Source: Piezodorus guildinii (Eukaryota > Arthropoda > Insecta > Hemiptera > Pentatomidae). From it: DNA of 64,000 bases. How positions within the stretch are numbered: the stretch's first letter is position 1; each line of letters starts with the position of its first letter. The translations under genes and the position numbers were made by a program. Positions 43,827 to 54,756 of the stretch are shown here, in pieces. The notes below the pieces were generated by a model that did not search any database, had not been told where the DNA came from, and saw only the letters and a program-made list of their open reading frames with translations. The DNA lies in assembly GCA_023052935.1 (NCBI GenBank), contig CM041297.1, positions 3,896,280 through 3,960,279 on the forward strand, given 5' to 3'.

Positions 43827-46179
43827 TTTATTTTTTTTTTTTATTTTTTTATTTAAAGAAATTTACAACTGTATTAAATAAATACAACAAGTAAATAGGC
43901 TTTATATATGATTAGTACACATGATAGTCCTGAGAAGAAACTACCCATTGGTAGCACTCCAATGTCTTATGTTAGAAGGTCTCTTGGCCATCTTCTTTTA
44001 AGGCGCCTCGGTGGGTTGTCGGGAATAGATATGGAGAGAGGATAAGCGGATAACACGGATAAGCGGGTTTGAGTGGGCAGGGAGTTTGGAATGAAAAGAG
44101 GTATATCTGTAACGGGCCAAGTCTTCAACTAATGGGATATTTAGGTCTTTATGGATGATTTTATTAGTAACGAAGTAAGGAGCATTGAGGATTTTACGAA
44201 GGATTTTGGACTGCAAGGATTGGATGCGAGAGGAATTCGATGGTTTAGTAGACCCCCATAGCTCAATGCCATAGGTCCAAATAGGCCTGATAATTGTGAT
44301 ATAAATGAGTTTTTTGTAGTAAGTAGGAAGTTTTGAGCGTTTGTCAAGTAAGTGTTGTAGTAATCTGTATCTACGAGCAGTTTCCTGTCGTTTCAGTCTA
44401 GTATGAGGATTCCATGTTAGGCGTTTGTCGAGGTGGAGTCCTAAGTACCGAATCTGTCCAACAGGGGTAAGTAGGATATTGTTAAAGGATACGGTGGGGC
44501 AGGAAGTCATAGGCTTACGACGTAGAGTGAAGGTGATTTGATTGGATTTATTAGGATTTATTTTGATTCTCCAGTTTTGACACCATTCTTCAATGGCTGA
44601 TAGATGGTTCTGTAGGATTTGTGATGCAGTAACAGGATCATTATTCACAGATAACACACATGTGTCATCGGCGTAGGAAGTAAGGATAGTCCTAGGATGG
44701 GAGGGAATATCAGCTGTATACACCGTGTAAAGGATCGGACCCAGGATACTACCTTGCGGTACACCGGCTGATTGAGTGAATATGGATGAGTAACAAAGGT
44801 TATGGTTAACTTTGAAGGTTCTATCAGAGAGATAGGAACGAATTAATAGGAAGTACGCTGGAGAGAGGAATTGACGGAGTTTGTATAGCAGACCTGGATG
44901 CCAAACTCGATCAAAAGCCTGTTCCACGTCGAGAAAGGCTCCAGTGCAATACTTTCCGCGCTCCAATGTGGAAGATATGACATCCACCACACGGTGACAC
45001 TGTTGTATAGTGGAATGGGATGTCCGAAATCCAAACTGGTGGTCAGGAATCACGTGGTTGGATTCGAGGATTGGGTATAAACGTTTGAGGAGAAGTTTTT
45101 CGAGAATTTTGCCCAGAATGGGCAAGAGGGAGATAGGACGGTAAGAGGATGGATATTCAAGAGGCTTTTTTGGTTTAGGTATCATTTTGATAATGGACAG
45201 TTTCCAGTGGTCTGGAAAATAGGTAGAACGGAGAGTAGCATTATATATATAGGTGAGGAATAATATGGCTTTTCTGGGGAGCTGTTTTAGGATGTGGGAT
45301 GTAATGAGATCATGGCCAGGAGCTTTTTTGGAAGGTAAATTTTGAATTATGTTGATGACTTCTGATGGATGAAAGGCCTTAGGAGGAAGGGTCATTTGGA
45401 GAGGAACAGTGAGTTCTGCTTCAACACGGTCGATATGGATTGTATTAAGGATGTCAGGGTGTGGGACAAACGTTTTGGAAAGGTGTTCTCCGAACAGCTG
45501 AGATTTTTCATCATCGGATCTTGTCCAGGATTTTGAGTCGGTGAGGAGTGGATGATTAAAGGTTTTGTATTTCAGTAGTTTTGCGGTTGTTATCCATAAT
45601 GATTTGTCTGTTGTACTTAAGTTTTCTGTGAAGTTTTGAAAGTTTTGAATTTTGAGTTTTCTTATTTCTGTCTTGAGTTTGTTCGTCAGTTTATTGTAAA
45701 TGGTTTTATCCGAAGGGTATCGTGTTCGATGCCACTTCGCTCTTGCTCGGCGTTTTTCAGTTAGTAATAGTCGAATATAATATGGCAGGTTGGTTTCTAG
45801 TGCCTTCCTGTTTGTATATTGTAATGTGTTGGTCTGTATGGCAGTTTCTATTGATTTGTTAAGTTCTTCAATGGCAGAGTCTATGTCTTGTTTAGTTTTT
45901 AACAAAATTTTCAAGTCCAGATTGTTCTCTAAGTCATATCGAAAATTGTCCCAGTTGACTTGTCCTTTAATCAGGGAAGGTAAAGGAGGTTTATGAATAG
46001 GATTGGAATACAGTTGAAGCAGAACCGGGCTATGATCAGAGGAGAGGTCATCTAAGGATTTGATTGTAGATTGGGTGGAGGAGATTTGGGAAGTAATGAA
46101 AATATCAAGGATGTCAGGACGTTTTTTATGAGATGTAGGCCAGTACGTAGGGTTCTGGGGTGACAAAATGGAATAACTA
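43827..46179 (-). mobile_element. Jockey-type LINE insertion, 5'-truncated, 14-bp TSD
   Basis: The duplication TTGATTATGATTTT lies at 43813-43826 and 46180-46193, and the poly(A) tail (plus-strand T-runs) begins at 43827. The element is nested in the endonuclease-bearing Jockey. Confidence 0.9.
43998..46166 (-). CDS. Jockey-type reverse transcriptase, uninterrupted 722 codons
   Basis: The frame begins in the last part of the endonuclease (RPDILDIFITSQ, then LSSDHSPVLLQL, the SDH motif) and continues through the whole reverse transcriptase: SYRPISLLPILGKILEKL, GAFLDVEQAFDRVWH (motif A), AGVPQGSILGPILY (motif B), TSYADDTCVLS (motif C), KINPNKSNQITFTLRR and the YLGLHLDKRLTWN thumb. It ends RQPTEAP at 43998, followed by a 3' UTR and poly(A). 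No stop interrupts it, suggesting a young insertion, but without a complete endonuclease and ORF1 it cannot be autonomous. The first ~310 codons are duplicated without amino-acid change at 47230-48150 on the other strand. Confidence 0.92.
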   Translation of the reverse strand: MSPQNPTYWPTSHKKRPDILDIFITSQISSTQSTIKSLDDLSSDHSPVLLQLYSNPIHKPPLPSLIKGQVNWDNFRYDLENNLDLKILLKTKQDIDSAIEELNKSIETAIQTNTLQYTNRKALETNLPYYIRLLLTEKRRARAKWHRTRYPSDKTIYNKLTNKLKTEIRKLKIQNFQNFTENLSTTDKSLWITTAKLLKYKTFNHPLLTDSKSWTRSDDEKSQLFGEHLSKTFVPHPDILNTIHIDRVEAELTVPLQMTLPPKAFHPSEVINIIQNLPSKKAPGHDLITSHILKQLPRKAILFLTYIYNATLRSTYFPDHWKLSIIKMIPKPKKPLEYPSSYRPISLLPILGKILEKLLLKRLYPILESNHVIPDHQFGFRTSHSTIQQCHRVVDVISSTLERGKYCTGAFLDVEQAFDRVWHPGLLYKLRQFLSPAYFLLIRSYLSDRTFKVNHNLCYSSIFTQSAGVPQGSILGPILYTVYTADIPSHPRTILTSYADDTCVLSVNNDPVTASQILQNHLSAIEEWCQNWRIKINPNKSNQITFTLRRKPMTSCPTVSFNNILLTPVGQIRYLGLHLDKRLTWNPHTRLKRQETARRYRLLQHLLDKRSKLPTYYKKLIYITIIRPIWTYGIELWGSTKPSNSSRIQSLQSKILRKILNAPYFVTNKIIHKDLNIPLVEDLARYRYTSFHSKLPAHSNPLIRVIRLSSLHIYSRQPTEAP

Positions 46180-46459
46180 TTGATTATGATTTTAAAATAA
46201 TTTAAATTCTACATCGTTTCCGCGAATAGTTAATAATATAATAGATTTTTTAATAAAACACATGTTTCTAAATAAATTCAATTTAATTAATTCTTTAATG
46301 GTTTCACGTATTTTCATCTCTAACTGTTTTTGAGAATTCTTTCATTGATTTTAAAAATGGAGGTAAGTGAAAGTCGTGAGTTGCCCGCACTAGATTTAAA
46401 AAAAATAATATTTCATGATATTATAGGATTTAAAAAAAAAATAATATTTGATGTTATAA

Positions 46460-46564
<105 letters not shown>

Positions 46565-46833
46565 TGATCTGTTCTCGACTGTTGATAATTTAAGTTTGTG
46601 TTGTTCTTAGGTTTCAGTCAATGAATAAACAATTTTATCTATGCGACGTTCATTCATAAGTTCTTTCAAATCTTGTAGGCTAAACATGCCTAATTAAGAC
46701 ACTATTTTGTCCAAAATTGCATGATTATGAGAACAATAAATTCTCGAAACGTCGCATAGATAAAATTGTTTATTCATTGACTGAAACCTAAGAACAACAC
46801 AAACTTAAATTATCAACAGTCGAGAACAGATCA

Positions 46834-46839
<6 letters not shown>

Positions 46840-46927
<88 letters not shown>
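46840..46927. repeat. (TA)n plus poly(T) tract, right arm
   Basis: Mirror image of the tract at 46464-46560 with slightly different length. Confidence 0.95.
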
Positions 46928-46929
<2 letters not shown>

Positions 46930-47229
46930 TTTGGATTATAACATCAAATATTATTTTTTTTTTAAAATCCTATAATATCATGAAATATTATTTTTTTTAA
47001 ATCTAGTGCGGGCAACTCACGACTTTCACTTTCCTCCATTTTTAAAATCAATGAAAGAATTCTCAAAAACAGTTAGAGATGAAAATACGTGAAACCATTA
47101 AAGAATTAATTAAATTGAATTTATTTAGAAACATGTGTTTTATTAAAAAATCTATTATATTATTAACTATTCGCGGAAACGATGTAGAATTTAAATTATT
47201 TTAAAATCATAATCAATAGTTATTCCATT

Positions 47230-48150
47230 TTGTCACCCCAGAACCCTACGTACTGGCCTACATCTCATAAAAAACGTCCTGACATCCTTGATATTTTCAT
47301 TACTTCCCAAATCTCCTCCACCCAATCTACAATCAAATCCTTAGATGACCTCTCCTCTGATCATAGCCCGGTTCTGCTTCAACTGTATTCCAATCCTATT
47401 CATAAACCTCCTTTACCTTCCCTGATTAAAGGACAAGTCAACTGGGACAATTTTCGATATGACTTAGAGAACAATCTGGACTTGAAAATTTTGTTAAAAA
47501 CTAAACAAGACATAGACTCTGCCATTGAAGAACTTAACAAATCAATAGAAACTGCCATACAGACCAACACATTACAATATACAAACAGGAAGGCACTAGA
47601 AACCAACCTGCCATATTATATTCGACTATTACTAACTGAAAAACGCCGAGCAAGAGCGAAGTGGCATCGAACACGATACCCTTCGGATAAAACCATTTAC
47701 AATAAACTGACGAACAAACTCAAGACAGAAATAAGAAAACTCAAAATTCAAAACTTTCAAAACTTCACAGAAAACTTAAGTACAACAGACAAATCATTAT
47801 GGATAACAACCGCAAAACTACTGAAATACAAAACCTTTAATCATCCACTCCTCACCGACTCAAAATCCTGGACAAGATCCGATGATGAAAAATCTCAGCT
47901 GTTCGGAGAACACCTTTCCAAAACGTTTGTCCCACACCCTGACATCCTTAATACAATCCATATCGACCGTGTTGAAGCAGAACTCACTGTTCCTCTCCAA
48001 ATGACCCTTCCTCCTAAGGCCTTTCATCCATCAGAAGTCATCAACATAATTCAAAATTTACCTTCCAAAAAAGCTCCTGGCCATGATCTCATTACATCCC
48101 ACATCCTAAAACAGCTCCCCAGAAAAGCCATATTATTCCTCACCTATATA
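47230..48150 (+). pseudogene. Truncated second copy of the Jockey RT (palindrome right arm)
   Basis: Encodes the same first ~310 residues as 43998-46166 (MSPQNPTYWPTSHKKRPDIL through PRKAILFLTYIY), then leaves the homology inside a TATATATA run and ends at 48186 after unrelated residues. It lacks RT motifs A to C. This is not an independent insertion: Repeat A, TSD and flanking sequence are mirrored with it. Confidence 0.93.
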
Positions 48151-48262
48151 TATATATGCATTCCTCCTCTCCCGCTACTTTCGTGAACTCTCACAAATTT
48201 TCACCTATCTCTTCTTCAACTGTGTAGCCTTAAAAAAAAAAAAAAAATAAAAAATAAAAAAA

Positions 48263-48314
48263 AAATCGGGAGCCGAACTTCTAGATACCGCTCTGGAAGT
48301 TCGGCTCCCGATTT
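48263..48314. repeat. Perfect 19-bp hairpin with 14-nt loop
   Basis: AAATCGGGAGCCGAACTTC (48263-48281) and its exact complement (48296-48314), directly after an A-rich run. GC-rich against its AT-rich context. It is not a terminator of known type in this kind of genome. Confidence 0.9.
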
Positions 48315-48890
48315 GAGGATGAAATTCTCACAGATTTTAGACGGTAGTATAGATCAAGCCATTGGTATTTATTTAGTTACATAAATATTATCATATTATA
48401 GACAAGGCATTTATTTATTTAAGCGAGAAAGAGAATGGGACAATCGTTTACACGTACTGTGATTTTTAAAAAATTTAATTATTACTTACTAATAGATACG
48501 ATGAGACAATACTGGGTCAAAAGAAATCAGTAGCAGTAATTGGAAAAAAAAAAAAAAAGATGCTGGGTTACAAAATATGAATTCAAACTGTTGAAACCAA
48601 TATTCTAAAAGTGAAGACAAACCTAATTAGGATGTTTACATGCCTGCTCACTTAATATCCTCGTAGCCAATAACTTCCTAATCAAATTATAGAATGTTTA
48701 TATTTGGCAGTATAGATGTCGCCCTTCTCTCTGCATCATTTAGTTAAGAACTGGTCTCTGTGCGGTTAGGTCTACTCTCTGTTCGTTATTTTATAAATAA
48801 ATTGTTACAGTGTTAATTAATTTTACATTATTCAGTTTACTTTTATTTTAAAATAATATTTTATAAAAAAAGTTATCTTATAATGCTGAG
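48315..48890. other. Unassigned AT-rich stretch
   Basis: No ORF or shared repeat recognised. Confidence 0.5.
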
Positions 48891-48892
48891 TT

Positions 48893-49000
48893 TGTTTATT
48901 TATTTAACGTCACTTTATGCTACTATGGCTAATCGGACGATGTTACAGTGGGAGTCCTAAATTTTGCCTATCCAGGTTTTATTAGGATAGGGATCTTAAC
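48893..49000 (-). mobile_element. SINE-1 fragment (3' part)
   Basis: Antisense tail and body from TTTATTTATTTAACGTCACT to TTATTAGGATAGGGATCTT; truncated before the head. Confidence 0.8.
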
Positions 49001-49069
49001 TGCATCTTTATTTTCTTTTAGATTCAATCTTGTTCGGTTCGGGTCCGTGTCGAGTGGTTAACTTTGTTT

Positions 49070-49290
49070 AGATTGTGTGAAAAATGTGTTATAAATGTGA
49101 AAATAATGATTTATTTAAACTTCTTAATTCCGTGTCATTTTATTATTTATTTTCGTTTCGAAATATGTTTTAAAGAAAAAGACAGGCAGTGGTAAACTTG
49201 AAATCTTTCGACATAAAGGTAAGAATTTAAAATTATGCATGACAATAATTTTGTTTTTTTTTTAATGTTCTTTAACATAATTTATGATAT
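49070..49290 (+). repeat. Duplicated block, copy 1 (pairs with 50655-50870)
   Basis: Shares with the second copy ATGTGTTATAAATGTGAAAA, TTTATTATTTATTTTCG, GTTTTAAAGAAAAAGACAGG and CATAAAGGTAAGAATTTAAA. The last contains a good splice-donor context (AAAG|GTAAGAA). The short frame reads MCYKCENNDLFKLLNS and stops at TAA. Confidence 0.75.
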
Positions 49291-50654
49291 TATTCCCTAA
49301 ATGACTGTTGACAATGTTAATGACTTATTTGAAATATAATCAATTAATTATATTTAAATAATGAATAATTATGAATTATATACCACTGTTCTTTTGTGTC
49401 TAATCTGCATTATTAATTTCCTTTTAGTTATTACTAGAAAAAAGTCAATTAAAAACATAATAATGTATATTAATATAATTTATAGACCGTGAAATTTTAA
49501 CTGTATCATTATCTTTATATTTTTCTTTATCATATTAATAAACATATTTATTGAATATTAAATAGATGATGCATTTGGAAATTTGGTTATATAAATATTC
49601 GGGTATGTATTAAAAATTTTACATTTGAAAATGAAATATTTGAACAGTTCCAAGTAAGAGAATATTTCTGATTATAGGAAAATTAACAAAAAAAAACTTT
49701 AGCCAGAGCTGTGCAATGTGTATATTAATTCTCATCTCAAACCCTGTTATAACTGTATATTATTTTATATATCTAAAAATATATACATTATTGTTTCAAT
49801 ATATAGATTTAAAAAAAAATGTATCATATTTTTTTAATAAAAGTGGTGTTGAATCTTGGCCTCCTCTATGAGCTTCCGCCAATAGTCTCGGTACTTTGCA
49901 GATCTGGCAACATTGCTAATAGCGAAATTAAGAACCAACAAAGCCAGAACTAAATACTGTACTAGAATCTTAAAACCTATATAAGTTAATAAATATAAAT
50001 ATAAAAATTATACATTTTATATAAAATATTAACATATTTAGGAGAAAATATATTAATTTAAAACTTAGTTCAACTTACTGTCTCAATATAAGTGGTGGAA
50101 CTGGCAACATTGCTAATAGCTAAATTAAAAGCCACCAAAGCCAGCACATTTAACTTATTACATTCGTCTCAAGCCTTATTATATATTTATTTGAAATAGT
50201 TTTTCTAGCATTTTATTAATAAAAGTGTTCGATCTGAATGTTTCATTGATTTAGGTATATAAAATCGTTCAATAAAACATTTAAAATTCAGTACCAGATA
50301 ATTTTAAATATTTCAAAACTAGCGAAATTAAGAATCCGTCAAATGTTGAACTTTTTAACTAGCATCTTAAAGCCTACTATTTATTTATTTTAATATGTTG
50401 ATTTTAAATAATTATTTTATCATGTTAATAATATTCGCTTGATTTAAATATTTTAGTTATAAAGTTATCTTTTTTACTTAGTTAATAAATTAGGGTGATA
50501 AACGCCATGGTGAATTCAGTTCAGGTATAAATATTTTTCATTATTTCTCTTTACAAAATATACAGTGAGTGTAAAAAGTATTCGGAATCCACAACCATTC
50601 CGTAATTTAGTTGCTTTTAATTTATTTTATATATGTTTTAAAGGTGACCAAATT
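49291..50654. other. AT-rich spacer between the duplicated blocks
   Basis: Holds a weak repeated motif (GGCAACATTGCTAATAGCGAAATT near 49905 and a similar one near 50105), otherwise nothing recognised. Confidence 0.4.
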
Positions 50655-50870
50655 TATTTATAACGTGTGCAAAATGTGTCATAAATGTGAAAACAGTGGT
50701 TTATTTAAGTTTCTTAATGGCTCTGTCAGTTTATTATTTATTTTCGTTCCGAACTATGTTTTAAAGAAAAAGACAGGCAGTCTTAAACTTGTAGATAGGA
50801 GGCCATATTGAAATCATTCGACATAAAGGTAAGAATTTAAAATTATGTATGATAATTGTTTTTATTTTTT
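50655..50870 (+). repeat. Duplicated block, copy 2
   Basis: Second copy, about 1.58 kb downstream in the same orientation, with a frame starting MCHKCENSGLFKFLNG and the same GTAAGAA. It has an extra GATAGGAGGCCATATTG segment before the shared end. Whether this is a duplicated exon or a repeat family is unresolved. Confidence 0.75.
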
Positions 50871-50964
50871 TTAAGGTATTTCCTTCAACATAATTTATTA
50901 TATTTCATAAATGACTGTTAAATATCTTAATGACTATTTTTTTAAACATAATCAATTTACTTTC

Positions 50965-51513
50965 AATATGAATATGTAAGTTTCATTCTGATTGAAATAG
51001 TATGACAGGGCTTAAATGGCGATATTTTTTATTTTCTTATTTTAAAGTACCTTTAATTTTTTAGATTTAAAACAAATTGTAACATCATCTTATTAGCATT
51101 GATAAATAACGGCTAAATATGCAACTTGAGGGAATTTTATAAACAACTAGAAGAGAAAAATGCATACATATTTTTTAATGCTTTTATTTTTATTTTTAAA
51201 CTTAAGAACAGTAATATAGATATATAATATACCGTTCGAATGCTAAAGATTAAAAAAATTATAAAATCTTATACATACCATTGTAAAAGTTAACTGAGAG
51301 TGATGAACAGCCGATAAAACAAACTGATAGCTGTAGATAATAATATAATAGATTATTTGATATGTTTGATAACACATGTTTCTATTAAAATCCAATGTAC
51401 ATAATTCTTTAACAACTTATTTTCGTTTCTAAATTTGTTTAAAAATTCTTAAATTGATATAAATATCAGAGGCAAGTGAAAGTTGTGTGTTGCGCATACC
51501 AGATTTTTTTATA
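50965..51513 (+). repeat. Repeat A copy, 5'-truncated
   Basis: From GTTTCATTCTGATTGAAATA to the right end AAGTGAAAGTTGTGTGTTGC and ACCAGATTTT. Confidence 0.8.
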
Positions 51514-51643
51514 TATTTTTTGGTTTATTTTTTAATATAAGAAATTACATATTTAAGACAACATTACGACCGAGATGTTACAGCAAATTTTTCATCAAAT
51601 CAGCTTACCAAAAGAGCAACTTTATACTATGCATTTTGCCCCT

Positions 51644-52645
51644 TGTTACGGTTAAAACTTGCAAAAGAATTAATTTTAATTAAAAAAAAAACGAATTCCG
51701 TAACCGTAACTATGCCCCAGATACTCAGTGGAGACGGGCGGGTTCCACAATAAATTTATCACGAGCGTCACGCTATTTGTAAAAAAAAAGAAATAAGGTA
51801 AATAGCGAAACCCTTTAAATTAATAATATTTTTAATGAAAAAAATAAAAAATTAAATTTACAAAAAAAAAAAGTAATTAAAAATCAGGTGGCTACGAACT
51901 CGTTACCTCACGGGCTGAATACATCTATCTATCCCATGAGCTATGGACTCATATGACGTCACCATACCTTTACACATTATTAGACTCGACGAGGGTTGTA
52001 CAATGTTACCTTGTTAAGGTTAATATTAAATAGAAAATATTTAAGAAAATATTACTTAAACAAAAAAAAATACAAAACTTTATTTCTAATAGTAAGACAA
52101 AATAAATGATTCTTTAACAACAACAAAAAAATGAAAAAAAAAAAAAAAGAAAGGAAAACTTATTACTACTTATATCCTATTTTGTTTTGGTCTATAAAAA
52201 ACACATATTTGTCATTTATCTTCCAGGACCGAAACCACTGAGGTTATGAGTTTATTAAACAAAATAAATCACCTTGTTCCTTCTCCCTCGGGAAACAATC
52301 TCCTTTCTTTCTTCCCTCTTCCAAATCCGCCAGAATTCTTCCGTCGAGTGTCACTCGCCACATTATTACTATTTACACTACAACTCCAAAAATCTTTCGT
52401 TGCAAAATGTTTTTCTCTTACTCAGGATGGGGCCTCTCTCTCGCGGTCCCCAGGCAGACCAAACATTCTCCACAACAATCACCTTGTCTCCAAAACAAGT
52501 CTATTAACATGTGTTAATTTTTTTTTTTTTTTATTAAACATTGTTATAATTTGTGTAACCCTCTTCGAGGCAATAAAAAAACTTAATTATTATTAAATAA
52601 ATAATTCATTCAACATATTTTTTATTTATTTTTTTCCACGTAACA
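51644..52645 (+). mobile_element. Solo LTR of an LTR retrotransposon, ~1.0 kb
   Basis: Starts TGTTACGG and ends CGTAACA. Flanked by 4-bp repeats CCCT (51640-51643) and ACCT (52646-52649); the uninterrupted Repeat A consensus has a single ACCT there (TTTTGCACCTTTTTACG). A TATA box (TATAAA, 52193-52198) and an AATAAA signal (52572-52577) are spaced as expected for U3-R-U5. No internal coding region remains, so it arose by LTR-LTR recombination. Superfamily (Gypsy or BEL) not determined. Confidence 0.82.
52193..52198 (+). promoter_or_regulatory. TATA box of the solo LTR
   Basis: TATAAA about 380 bp upstream of the AATAAA signal in the same LTR. Confidence 0.45.
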
Positions 52646-52920
52646 ACCTTTTTACGATTTTCTCAAAAACGCCTCTAATGATTTCTATTAAACTCGCTAT
52701 ATCGATGTAGAATTGGACAGGCATGAAAGGTAACGGGATGTTATGAAAATAGATAAAACTGATTGTTTCAGATAATAATATAATAGATTATTTAATGATA
52801 AACATGTTTCTTTCGAAACTCATATTACCTCCTTTCTTCTTTAATTTTGATTGATAGTTGTTGAATTGATTTTAACAAAGGAAAGTAGGTGAAAGTCTTG
52901 AGTTGCGCTCACCAGATTTT

Positions 52921-53423
52921 CCTTATTACGTTAAACATTATTCCTCGCGCATCCAGCGTTGCCTCCTAGATCCGTTGAGCGCCACAGCAGTTCGCAGAGC
53001 CCACTGCCTTTGTGATAAAGAAGGAAGTATTATGGTGACAATAGCCCCCCCCCCGACCTTGCCCTCCCCGGATTTGATGGATTTGAAGTAATCTCCAAGT
53101 TCCGGTTGCCCACCTGGGCTTCCTTCTTACCGCTCCTTTATAATCTTTCCTCTCTTGCCAACTTTTTTTTTCTTTTTAATCCGTTTTCTATTTCCATAAA
53201 AGTGTTTCATCATTCTATATTTTACTTAATACTTCGTGTGTTAGTTTTTAAATTATTGTGACAGTGGACTCTTTCATCCTGTCTATTTCACAACCAGTGT
53301 CAGTCACCGAAGAAGTTTTTATGGGAAGAGGAAAGGTAAAGTTATGGGCGTATTTTGCAACTTCAATTAGTCCAAACAGCCCTTATTATGTTACAGCAAC
53401 TTTCTATTATTGGATCATATATA
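52921..53423. other. Gap with weak exon-like segments
   Basis: 52960-53100 is GC-richer and contains a C-run; 53265-53335 is flanked by CAG and GGTAAAG. No family is recognised in either. Confidence 0.3.
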
Positions 53424-54276
53424 TTTGGTTGTGTCACATGAACTGTCCGTTTTCAAGGTAAAGGATTTTTATTAAAAATACGATATGAAAACAAGATAAT
53501 TTTATTAGAAGTATTTACCTTCTTTTTCTACACATTTTTTCCAACGTGACACCAACTTTTTTATCCCCGAACTGAAAAATTCTGAGTTTTCAAGTGAAAC
53601 GAAATCTGAAAACGCACTTTTCACTTGATCATCATTTTCAAAAAGTTTTCCTTTGACGAAGTTGTCTAAATTCCTGAACTGGTGGTAATCTGTTGGAGAC
53701 AATCGGGAGAATATGGTGGGTGCGGAAGAACTTCGTAGCCCAGTTCTTTCAATTTTTGCACAGTATGTTTTGAAACATGCCGCTCAGTGAGATCATGAGG
53801 TACCCATGTATCGAGCTTTCTTACTTTCCCAATACACTTTAAATGTCTGGAAACGGTAGATGCACTTGCATTTAGTTGTGCTTAGAGTCCTTTGACTGTT
53901 TGGTAGGGGTTTTCTTATACTGTATGTTTGAGGGCATCGTTGTCTACGGACGGAGGTCTTCCAGCTGAAAACTTAGCAAACCAACGGCGAATGGTCCGTT
54001 CATTAACACTCCCTTTCCCTAACGCCTTGCAAATATTTCTAGCAGCATCAGCTGCTGAATGGCCGAGTTAAAACTCGTACAAAAATATTTCTCGAAAATC
54101 GCGTGTTTCCATGTTCATATTTTGAGGTATGTATAGGTACAAAGGTAGAGGATTAGTAACTGTTTACTTTAAATATGTAAACATTCGGAAGAAAACAACA
54201 GAGACCTGCACGGTATGTTGTTCCTTTATGTATTTCAGAAATTATAAAAACAGAAAATTCATGTGACACAACCCAA
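53424..54276 (-). mobile_element. Mariner element, copy 3, both TIRs, 853 bp
   Basis: Left TIR begins TTTGGTTGTGTCACATGAA after TA (53422-53423); the right end is TTCATGTGACACAACCCAA before TA (54277-54278). The minus-strand frame carries VSKHTVQK-type text, then SPTDYHQFRNLDNFVKGKLF and FSSGIKKLVSRWKKCVEKEG. LTERH is joined directly to VSKH, so the catalytic core is deleted, with a few more bases lost than in copies 1 and 2. Confidence 0.9.
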
Positions 54277-54291
54277 TAGTTTAGGGAATAG

Positions 54292-54350
54292 CATAACAGC
54301 CTTCCATGTCAAAGGTCGCGGGTTCAATCTCGGCAGAAGGCTCAGGCAAT
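54292..54350 (+). mobile_element. SINE-1 head fragment
   Basis: AATAGCATAACAGCCTTCCA, then GGTCGCGGGTTCAATC (box B); nothing beyond. Confidence 0.5.
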
Positions 54351-54414
54351 GTCCATAACTGTCTAATTACTTACTATGTATATTTTATTTTTCTAACGAT
54401 TTTATTTATTTTTT

Positions 54415-54590
54415 TCTTAGCAGTGCAAGGAGGTAATTAAGTCTAGATCATACTCAGCTGACAGGTCCTCCCTCTTCCTCCCCCTCATCAATTTTCGGGT
54501 ACCCACTTTATAGGAGCTTGATATACCCTAATGATATGAGGGTCTCGAGAGTCACTCTACGAATAAAATAACAGATTAAGTGATTCTTCC
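54415..54590 (-). mobile_element. SINE-2 fragment
   Basis: Antisense blocks GATCATACTCAGCTGACAGG, GGGTACCCACTTTATAG and AATAAAATAACAG. Confidence 0.6.
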
Positions 54591-54756
54591 GGTTCTCATG
54601 TGGTTTAGTGGCTAACATAACCGTCTAACCTTCCCAAGGTTGCGGGGTCAAACCCTGTAAATGACCTTGAGATTTTTTAAAGGAAGCGAAAATTCCTTGT
54701 ATGTCGGTATTCCGTGCGATGTCTGGTAATCGTTAAAGATTCCTATTCCCATTAAA

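Larger units (their letters stand above)
43152..46216 (-). mobile_element. Jockey-type LINE, endonuclease part joined to 3' UTR, split by another Jockey
   Basis: Minus-strand endonuclease text: VSVCETRLSKTDRFWLPGY near 43800, RDRSRAGRGVMLLVRSDVQ, then the ORF 43586-43260 with VIIFGDLNAKHTQWNC and SLPSLNSDHNPY (SDH motif). This is followed directly by the 3' tail (antisense AATAAACTTTATTCACATAT), so the RT region was deleted internally. Its outermost 5' bases lie beyond the second Jockey, at 46194-46216. Confidence 0.75.
42419..46408 (+). repeat. Repeat A copy interrupted by two nested Jockey elements
   Basis: Left part 42419-43151, right part ~46217-46408, ending GGTAAGTGAAAGTCGTGAGT and GCCCGCACTAGAT. 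The interruption has AATAATATAAT at both junctions (near 43141-43151 and 46218-46230). Confidence 0.82.
51520..52920 (+). repeat. Repeat A copy split by a solo LTR
   Basis: Left piece 51535-51643 (CATATTTAAGACAACATTAC to GCATTTTGCCCCT); right piece 52646-52918 (ACCTTTTTACGATTTTCTCA to GCGCTCACCAGATTTT). Confidence 0.8.

Noticed and set aside
52246..52596. 116-codon ORF inside the solo LTR
   Set aside because: No retroelement protein motif; it overlaps the presumed R-U5 region and polyadenylation signal.
53265..53335. Possible 71-bp exon (CAG before, GGTAAAG after) reading VDSFILSISQPVSVTEE
   Set aside because: Short, no recognisable family, no neighbouring exons in compatible phase.
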